A DNA stretch of 30,899 nt, from the NCBI GenBank assembly GCA_041481485.1, contig JBGPBY010000015.1, positions 1 to 30,899 of the forward strand. The letters are read 5' to 3'. The notes beneath the pieces were generated by a model that had not been told where the DNA came from, ran no database searches, and was given only the letters and a program-made list of their open reading frames with translations. Source of the DNA: JBGPBY01 sp041481485 (GTDB taxonomy: Bacteria > Acidobacteriota > Terriglobia > 20CM-2-55-15). Made by a program: the position numbers and the translations under genes. This document shows, in pieces, positions 24,802 through 30,899 of the stretch (positions are counted from its first letter, which is position 1; the number at the start of each line of letters is the position of its first letter).

Positions 24802-27800
24802 TCACGGACGCTGAGTTTGATACGCTCCAACATCCCAGGAACCCAGGACTGAACGGAGCACGGCCGGCCGGTTGGGTGCAATTACGACATGATGGAGCTC
24901 GTCATAACCGACCCCGACCGATGTCCCCATACACAGCGCGGACAAATTGCCAAAGCAACTGGATGTTAAGTTGACTCCTGTAGTTATCGTTGCCTTGGAT
25001 CCCGAACCTGGGCTCCATGGAAAGGTCGATGTGGCGGAATAACCGTCGCTGTTAGCTGTTGACGGGGATACTGCTATGTTGTGATCCTGAATACATCGCG
25101 GAGCCACTTGCTTGTCGCAACTGGAGAGAGTGCTTGCGGCGTTCGACCCAATTAAGTGATTGTTCCTGAAAGTGCAACCGCCAATAAAGTCTCCGTTCTG
25201 TCCACAGCCAATTCCGGCTGTGGTTTTCCCATATAGAGTGTTGTTAAAGACGAACGCTGTTCCTCCTCCAGCGGTATGATCTGTGGTAGCAAAAATCACC
25301 AGTGCGCCCGATTGGTCACTGTTTGCAATGACGTTGTTGTAGAAATACACTATCGAGGAACGTGAACACGGATGGGGAACACCTGGATTGGCGCTGCACC
25401 CTGAAATCCAGAACACCTGACCTGAAATAATGTTTGTGGCATAGTTATTGTAAATGTATTCATCGAATACAGAGCCATTGTCTTCAAAACACTGATCGTG
25501 TTGAGTAGACATGCTTTTACCTATGCTGTCGCACGTATTGTCATGAAACGAGACAATATTGGCAACGACGGGGCCGCTTGTCACGTGCTTGAATATATTG
25601 TTGTAGATGTGCGGCGTTCCCCCGAGCATCGCAATGGCGGAGTGTCCGTGCGAATAGTCAGTATCGGATCCATCGAAAACGTTGTCGTGGAACGTCGATG
25701 TCGTGTCGATGCCCTGCGTATCTCCTTGAACCAGATACGCGAGATCGCAATTCGTTCCTCCTGGATATAGACAGGCCGGTGTCGTCCCACCTGTACTTAC
25801 GTACTCAAAACTCCAGCCGTGAAAATACAAATTCTTCCAATCTCCGTGTCCGGCGTTATTCAACGCCAGATAACGCGGCTGCCCTAGAGTACAGGTATGA
25901 TTCCAGTACAAGCCCGTAAACTCAAAGTTGTCGAAGGTTAGGTACGGGGTAGGAGCGTCGATTACCGCGGTCTGACAGAGAAATCCTCCAGCTTGTCCTC
26001 CAAGGTTAATGATTGGCCGAGACCATGAAGCGCCTGCAAACCAGGACTTATCTACACCAAAGTAGACGCTACCCGACCCAGCAGTGCCGTTCGGACGAAT
26101 GGTCCAGGGTAACGCATTCTGATCCCAGGTTACGCCTCCTTTAAAGATGAAAGAAGATCCGCCATAATCACAACCATAACCACATGTACCATCTATTGCT
26201 GCCGGACGACCGCTCTCGCCTTTCATACCCGGAGCATGTTTCCATGCCGTGTTTTTAGTTAGTCCTTCGTTTGAATCGGATCCTCCCACGAAGTCGATGT
26301 AATAGGTCTTGCCTGCCAACGTTGAGGGAGGCGCTGCTGCAAGTACAGTCTGACTAATGAAGAGTGGGGCCGCACCGGCAACGAGGGTCATTGTACTGGT
26401 TGACGACAGTGCGCCATCGTTGGCGGAGAGCTGCAGAACATAGGTGCCTTCAACGGAGAACGATGCTGATGTCGCAGGCGCGGAAGAGTTCGCGAATGTC
26501 ACGGTGCCCGGACCGCTCAGCTTATTCCAGCTTACGGTGACAACGCCTGACGGCTGACCGACGTCCTGGACAGAGCCGGATAGATTCGCCGAGTCTGGCA
26601 AGGTGATTGTCTGATTCGGCCCCGCGCTCACCACAGGTGCAACATTGACTGGGGACGGCGCATTGACGTTGATCACGAGATCGTCAGTGGCGGACAGCGC
26701 GCTGTCATCTGCGGACAGCCTCAGCGTATATGTTCCCGCCGCAGCGAACGTTGCGGTTGTCGAAAGACGTGCTGCATTTCCGTACACTACTGCTCCTGGA
26801 CCATTGACGGTGGTCCAGCGTATGGATAGACCACCTCCAGGCAGCCCATCGTCCGTAGCAGTCCCTGAAAGATTGGCGATTGCCGGTAACGTGATCGTTT
26901 GATCCGGGCCGGCGTTCACTGTCGGCGCCACATTTGTCGGTCCTGGAGCACTTACGACAATGACGACGTCGTCTGTCGCCGTGAAATCGGAGTCTGTAGC
27001 GGTAAGACGCAAGGTATAAGTTCCTGGTGCCAGGAACGTCGCTTTGGCATCCAGAGAAGTCGCATTTATAAAGATTACGGATCCTGGTCCACTAAGCTTG
27101 CTCCAGAAAACCGACAGAACACTGTCTGTCGGAAAGCCGTCATCGGTCGCAGTGCCTGTCAGGGTTGCTCCGGAGGGAAACAGAATGGTCTGATCCGGTC
27201 CAGCGTTGACGACCGGAGCGCGGTTCTGTTGCGCATTGACGGTGACGATCACGTCGTCTGCCGCGAACAGGGATGTGTCATTTGCAGCCAGCCTCAGCGT
27301 GTATGTTCCGGGCATGGAAAAGATTGCTGTCGTCGACGCAGTCGCAGGATTTCCAAACGTTACCGATCCTGGTCCACTGACCTTGGACCATGCGCTGGTA
27401 AGCGCTCCGGGCAGGCCATCATCCGTTACAGATCCAGAGAGTGTCGCACCCGATGGCAATACGATGGTTCGATCCGGACCGGCATTGACAATCGGCGCCT
27501 TGTTTGCCGGCTGCGTCAAACTGGCCGTAATCGTCACATCGGCATTGGCGGTCAATGCGCCATCGTTTGCCGTCAGACGCAGGATATAGCTGCCTGGGGC
27601 TGAGAATGTCGCAGTTGTTGTAAATGCTGCAGTATTCCCGAATGTCACGACTCCTGGTCCGCTGACTTTGGCCCACGACGCCAGTAACGTTCCAGCCGGC
27701 AGGCCATCATCGGTGGCGGTTCCCGAAAGATTGGCTCCTGAAGGCATTGTCACTGTTTGATCCGGACCGGCGTTCACAACTGGAGGCTTGTTGACGGTTG

Positions 27801-30240
27801 AGTTTGAAGTGACGGTAATCGAAATATCGCCGCTTGCAGTCAGTGCCGTATCGCTCGCAGTCAGGCGCAGAATATAGGCGCCCGTAGAGGAGAATGTCGC
27901 CGTAGTGACCGGGCTGGCATCGTTCCCAAACGTAACTGGAGCGGGACCGCTGAATACGCTCCATTTCGCAGTGACGGAGCCGCCCATCGGCAACCCATCA
28001 TCTGTGACGGCGCCCACTAGATTTGCAACTCCCGGTAATGAGATTGTCTGATCGGAACCAGCCTGCACTACCGGCGCCTGATTGGCGGACGAATTTACCA
28101 GAAATCGAATGCCGTTTGACGTCACCGTTCCCACTTTGACATACACGCTGCCGCTGGCCGCGCCCGCGGGTACGACAACCGTCAGCGTGGTCTCACTGGC
28201 GGAGATGGGAGTTGCCGGTATCGTTCCACCGCCCTTGGCAGTGAAGATCACCGTATTTTCATCCGGAGACAACCCGAATCCGGATCCCGTAATTGTTATC
28301 GTGCTTCCCTCACTCGCCGGCGATGGCTGGACTTCGGAGATCTGCACGCTTTGTACGGCCGAAACGGCAAATATGGTGAAGTGATTCACGTCCACCCAGG
28401 CCGAACGCCCGGATGGTTCGACTGTCGCCGTAAAACCGCTGGCATCGTACTGTCGCGTCTTCGGATTGAAGATCAAAACGCTGAGATTTGTTCCAGAGGG
28501 TAAAGGCTCCGTCAGAGGAAATCTCAGTCGAACGGAATTCTTGAATCTTGTTCCAACAGGAGTCCCCTGAACAACTCCGATTAGCCGCTGGTTGTTGGAT
28601 GGCCGCGGAAAATCTTCGGTATTCAGTGGCCGGATCTGAATCGGCGCGTCTCCTGCAAGAGCTCCGGCGGAAATACTAACGGAGGCCGCACCGTCGAAAC
28701 TCGTCACGAAACCTCCGCTGCGCCCCGATACCAATGGAGGCACCTGAACCACTTCCGCGATGCTGCCCTGCGCTGGGATCATCGCCATCGTCCCGCTGGA
28801 CGCCGTTGAACCTATAATCTGCAGAGCGAGAACCAGACTCGATGCCGAGATGTGCAAGCTGACTCCGATCTGATTTGCCGTTTGCGGCATGATCTCTTTC
28901 AGCAGCCGAGACCAATGGGCATTGGCTCCAAGTGCAATGGAAGCCGTCCCAAGAGCGTAACCGCGCACATCAAAAGCGTCAACCCTCACCGATATGGTTT
29001 GCGTTCCAGGATTCAGGAAAGCAATCGCGGTGTAGTTTCCCTGCCCATCGGCATTGTAGGAAAATGCAGAATTCAGGAATCCGAGACTTTGCATCGGCAT
29101 TGCTGCCAGCCGTCCGCTTTTTGTCTTCATTTCAAGATAGCCATACACTCCCGACGCATCGTTCTGAGTCTGATACCGCAAATATCCAGTGATCAGTTCT
29201 GTTCCTGAAAACTGGAACAGATTCCCCAGATTCAGCTCCACACGCTCATTGGGATCGAGATTCAGCTCTTCCGTTTCCGAAGGCGCCGAAGATGCCCTCC
29301 CATTGAACTCCAGTGCACCTGCCGTCACACTGATCGTTTCCCGCGTGTCGCCATAGTTCACCAGAACCAGCGATGTGGTGTATCCAGCCTGACTTGTAAA
29401 GTGAGCGGAGTAGCCGGTCTCCATCCGGTTGGCATTTGTCAGGGCTGTCAGTCCTGCAAAATCTGTTGGTCCCCGCCATGTTTCAAATCCGATCAGCGTT
29501 TCGCCGCTTCCCGGATTGCAATCAATGACCGCGTATCCTTCAAATGGCCCAAGGTCCGGCATCAGGTCCGCAATCGTTCCGGACCATCCAGCGTATGGGT
29601 TGAGGGAAATATTGCGTTGCGTCACTAACCTTCCCGCATTGCTGAACAGGGAAATTCCAACTCTGCTGACCTTGCGACTTCCGGTATTCACCACAACCAA
29701 ATTATTTCCCGCCGCACGATCGGTCGTGACCTTCGGAAACAACAATCCATCGGAAGACTTCGTAATGAGTTCGGCTCCGTCAAGCCCAGCCTGGCTCTGA
29801 TCGGAGAGAGTGAAGGATCCAGTGATCGCAGCGGAAGTCGTCTGCACCTCGACCCAGCCCGTGGGATTGCTTTCACCAAAGAGATCCTTCGTTCGGATAA
29901 TTTTGCTGTTCAATGGCGGCACGCTGACCGTAACCGGGTTTGGCCGAGGTCCCCGGAATACGGTGCCATCGTATCCGCGCGCGATCACCGTGACGTTCGC
30001 CGCTACGGAACTGGAATTCGCCAGAGCCAGAGTTCCTTCCGACGCGCCCGAGGCCTGTACGGTGGGCATGTATAACGATCGGGTTTGCGCCGATACCGTC
30101 TCCGGAAATACGAGAAACAAGACAAACGTAAACGACAGAGTGACATTCCGGACCGTGCGGACAAACGTACACATTTCGATCTTCACCTTGGCTCTCGAAC
30201 GATGCAATCCGCTGGCCCTTGAATGCATAACAGCCTTCAT
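24802..30240 (-). CDS. Giant secreted protein: N-terminal repeats, ZU5-like, TIG, six PKD-like, beta-helix
   Basis: A 1812-residue protein. A hydrophobic signal peptide (~33-51, ending VSAQ) follows an unusually long n-region. Start at Met23 (30174) would shorten it to a normal size and is preceded by AAGGTGAAG. Residues ~55-495 hold about four copies of a beta-rich unit (LALANSSS, NLVVVNTGS, SLVLVNYGD, AIAFLNPGT). Residues ~500-625 resemble ZU5 (VSISAGALAG). A TIG/IPT domain covers ~632-716. Six PKD-like repeats run from N720 to ~1292, averaging 96 residues and opening APVVNAGPDQT. The beta-helix from ~1310 to the end is paralogous to that of the 18037-20178 gene. No anchor or PEP-CTERM tag is seen. 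It is probably an extracellular polymer-binding, cleaving or adhesive protein; catalysis is unproven. Confidence 0.85.
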   Translation of the reverse strand: MKAVMHSRASGLHRSRAKVKIEMCTFVRTVRNVTLSFTFVLFLVFPETVSAQTRSLYMPTVQASGASEGTLALANSSSVAANVTVIARGYDGTVFRGPRPNPVTVSVPPLNSKIIRTKDLFGESNPTGWVEVQTTSAAITGSFTLSDQSQAGLDGAELITKSSDGLLFPKVTTDRAAGNNLVVVNTGSRKVSRVGISLFSNAGRLVTQRNISLNPYAGWSGTIADLMPDLGPFEGYAVIDCNPGSGETLIGFETWRGPTDFAGLTALTNANRMETGYSAHFTSQAGYTTSLVLVNYGDTRETISVTAGALEFNGRASSAPSETEELNLDPNERVELNLGNLFQFSGTELITGYLRYQTQNDASGVYGYLEMKTKSGRLAAMPMQSLGFLNSAFSYNADGQGNYTAIAFLNPGTQTISVRVDAFDVRGYALGTASIALGANAHWSRLLKEIMPQTANQIGVSLHISASSLVLALQIIGSTASSGTMAMIPAQGSIAEVVQVPPLVSGRSGGFVTSFDGAASVSISAGALAGDAPIQIRPLNTEDFPRPSNNQRLIGVVQGTPVGTRFKNSVRLRFPLTEPLPSGTNLSVLIFNPKTRQYDASGFTATVEPSGRSAWVDVNHFTIFAVSAVQSVQISEVQPSPASEGSTITITGSGFGLSPDENTVIFTAKGGGTIPATPISASETTLTVVVPAGAASGSVYVKVGTVTSNGIRFLVNSSANQAPVVQAGSDQTISLPGVANLVGAVTDDGLPMGGSVTAKWSVFSGPAPVTFGNDASPVTTATFSSTGAYILRLTASDTALTASGDISITVTSNSTVNKPPVVNAGPDQTVTMPSGANLSGTATDDGLPAGTLLASWAKVSGPGVVTFGNTAAFTTTATFSAPGSYILRLTANDGALTANADVTITASLTQPANKAPIVNAGPDRTIVLPSGATLSGSVTDDGLPGALTSAWSKVSGPGSVTFGNPATASTTAIFSMPGTYTLRLAANDTSLFAADDVIVTVNAQQNRAPVVNAGPDQTILFPSGATLTGTATDDGFPTDSVLSVFWSKLSGPGSVIFINATSLDAKATFLAPGTYTLRLTATDSDFTATDDVVIVVSAPGPTNVAPTVNAGPDQTITLPAIANLSGTATDDGLPGGGLSIRWTTVNGPGAVVYGNAARLSTTATFAAAGTYTLRLSADDSALSATDDLVINVNAPSPVNVAPVVSAGPNQTITLPDSANLSGSVQDVGQPSGVVTVSWNKLSGPGTVTFANSSAPATSASFSVEGTYVLQLSANDGALSSTSTMTLVAGAAPLFISQTVLAAAPPSTLAGKTYYIDFVGGSDSNEGLTKNTAWKHAPGMKGESGRPAAIDGTCGYGCDYGGSSFIFKGGVTWDQNALPWTIRPNGTAGSGSVYFGVDKSWFAGASWSRPIINLGGQAGGFLCQTAVIDAPTPYLTFDNFEFTGLYWNHTCTLGQPRYLALNNAGHGDWKNLYFHGWSFEYVSTGGTTPACLYPGGTNCDLAYLVQGDTQGIDTTSTFHDNVFDGSDTDYSHGHSAIAMLGGTPHIYNNIFKHVTSGPVVANIVSFHDNTCDSIGKSMSTQHDQCFEDNGSVFDEYIYNNYATNIISGQVFWISGCSANPGVPHPCSRSSIVYFYNNVIANSDQSGALVIFATTDHTAGGGTAFVFNNTLYGKTTAGIGCGQNGDFIGGCTFRNNHLIGSNAASTLSSCDKQVAPRCIQDHNIAVSPSTANSDGYSATSTFPWSPGSGSKATITTGVNLTSSCFGNLSALCMGTSVGVGYDELHHVVIAPNRPAVLRSVLGSWDVGAYQTQRP
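26365..28083 (-). repeat. Six tandem PKD-like repeats within the giant secreted protein
   Basis: Six units of 93-97 codons, each with N-x-APVVNAGPDQT at the start, a TDDGLP turn, a W-x-K-SGPG-x-VTF strand and a TYTLRL-x-ANDGAL closing strand. The sixth unit has the turn altered to VQDVGQP. The repeats share protein motifs and differ at DNA level, so they are not recent exact copies. Such beta-sandwich arrays usually act as spacers or carbohydrate/protein-binding modules on secreted enzymes. Confidence 0.85.
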
Positions 30241-30569
30241 TCCAGTGAGCTTAAACGGAGGACGTCAATAAAATGACGAAGATGCGCATCTGGGAAAATT
30301 ATTGAATCGGCTGAAGATTGATAGGCAGGGGCTGTGAATCTAAAGGAAGTAGATTGAATGTTGAAAGGTTCTGACACAAACCAGCAGCCGGGGCTTCATT
30401 GGAAGCGGGGTTTTAAACCATCCGCAAGGGCCGGTTGTCGAACTTTTACGTCACACAAACGTTGACATAAAATTGTAGTGGTGGATAACTAGTAGCTTCA
30501 AAGTGTTGGACGGTTAATAGAGACGACCGTACAGGAAGTACATCCAGGCGCGGAGGACGCAACACAATC
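30241..30569. other. Divergent intergenic region upstream of the antiterminator gene
   Basis: 329 bp between the start of the giant minus-strand gene and the NusG-like gene. The plus-strand promoter described at 30462-30489 is the only clear signal. No good minus-strand promoter for the giant gene was recognised. A short CGTCA-ataaaa-TGACG inverted repeat lies just upstream of that gene, near 30262-30277. Confidence 0.5.
30462..30489 (+). promoter_or_regulatory. Sigma-70-type promoter for the NusG-like gene
   Basis: A perfect -35 TTGACA (30462-30467) is followed after 16 bp by GATAAC (30484-30489), which matches the -10 consensus at four of six positions. Transcription would start near 30496, leaving a leader of about 74 nt before the ATG at 30570. 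Reading one base on gives ATAACT with a 17-bp spacer. Confidence 0.6.
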
Positions 30570-30899
30570 ATGAATGATTCATGGTACGCACTTCATGTGA
30601 AGCCTCGATTCGAGAGTCTTGTCGAGGCCCAGTTAAACGGTAAAGGATACGAAGTTTTTCTCCCGACCTACGAAACCAAGCGGCGCTGGTCCGATCGGAT
30701 CAAGACGCTGGAATGTCCTCTGTTTCCCGGATATGTTTTCTGCCGCTTCAATTTGAACCTGCGTCTTCCTATCCTGGTCACGTCCGGAGTGAATTCGATT
30801 ATCGGCATCGGCAAAACTCCAACGCCAGTCGATCCGGAAGAAATCAGCGCGATTCGCAATATTGTTCAATCGGGGATCGCGGCACTACCCTGCGATTAC
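30570..30899 (+). CDS. NusG/UpxY-like transcription antiterminator, N-terminal part (truncated by window)
   Basis: An ATG-started frame of 110 codons runs open to the window edge. The product begins WYALHVKPRFE and contains VFLPTYETKRRWSDR and PLFPGYVF (50-57), the signature of the NusG N-terminal (NGN) domain. Loop details match the specialised UpxY/RfaH/LoaP paralogues more than housekeeping NusG. The KOW domain, if present, is outside the window. Such proteins bind RNA polymerase and let it read through long polysaccharide operons, and are often the first gene of them. GGAGG at 30552-30556 is a rather distant (13 nt) ribosome-binding site. Its own operon would lie to the right; action on the operons in this window is possible but unproven. 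Confidence 0.85.
   Translation, partial: MNDSWYALHVKPRFESLVEAQLNGKGYEVFLPTYETKRRWSDRIKTLECPLFPGYVFCRFNLNLRLPILVTSGVNSIIGIGKTPTPVDPEEISAIRNIVQSGIAALPCDY

Noticed and set aside
26899..27603. 234-codon plus-strand frame with repeated Cys/Arg-rich segments
   Set aside because: It is the antisense of the PKD-like repeats, so its repeats are a shadow of that array.
26365..28083. CRISPR-like periodic repeats
   Set aside because: The period is about 285 bp and degenerate, and it matches protein PKD-like units; there are no short identical repeats with unique spacers.
30490..30569. RfaH-type ops element in the leader of the NusG-like gene
   Set aside because: No GGCGGTAG-like sequence was seen in this leader.

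Overview
The window is an extracellular polysaccharide (EPS/O-antigen-type) biosynthesis region with 22 supportable genes: 21 complete and one cut by the right edge. Moderate-to-high GC, GTG/TTG starts, very large secreted proteins built from PKD-like, TIG and right-handed beta-helix modules, and a NusG-like antiterminator heading a neighbouring operon all suggest a soil-type Acidobacteria-like genome. That assignment is inference; no rRNA or other phylogenetic marker is present.

Layout. (a) 1-293: non-coding, with two large perfect inverted repeats and an 18-bp direct repeat, resembling REPIN/MITE-like palindromic elements. (b) 294-15861, plus strand: 13 tightly packed genes that read as one operon. 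They encode a DUF354 GT-B-like protein, an alpha/alpha-toroid-like unknown, a GT2, a NodB-type deacetylase, an ATP-grasp/low-molecular-weight tyrosine phosphatase fusion, a zinc-ribbon methyltransferase, a GT4, a Wzx-type flippase, a Wzy/ligase-type polymerase, a second GT2, a FemAB-like acyltransferase, an AsnB amidotransferase and a methyltransferase. (c) 15880-20178, minus strand: a putative novel glycosyltransferase with a C-terminal Cys4 motif, an FkbM methyltransferase and a secreted beta-helix protein. (d) 20622-23746, plus strand: two paralogous GT2 genes flanking a second zinc-ribbon methyltransferase. (e) 23928-30240, minus strand: a methyltransferase and a 1812-residue secreted modular protein whose C-terminus is a paralogue of the beta-helix protein in (c). 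(f) 30570-30899, plus strand: the start of a NusG/UpxY-like antiterminator behind a good sigma-70-type promoter, probably the first gene of a further EPS operon outside the window.

Working model (inference). The glycosyltransferases build a repeat unit on a lipid carrier. The methyltransferases, deacetylase, FemAB-like protein and AsnB decorate it. The flippase exports it and the O-antigen ligase-family protein polymerises or transfers it. The phosphatase domain may counter a tyrosine kinase encoded elsewhere. The two beta-helix proteins are secreted and may bind, cleave or organise the polymer. FemAB-like, AsnB-like and deacetylase genes together resemble XrtA/PEP-CTERM EPS loci, but no exosortase or PEP-CTERM tag is visible here.

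The most unusual items are the ATP-grasp/LMW-PTP fusion, the beta-helix paralogues that keep a 54-residue stretch identical despite many synonymous differences, the putative GT with a terminal Cys4 motif, and the nested palindromes at the left edge.
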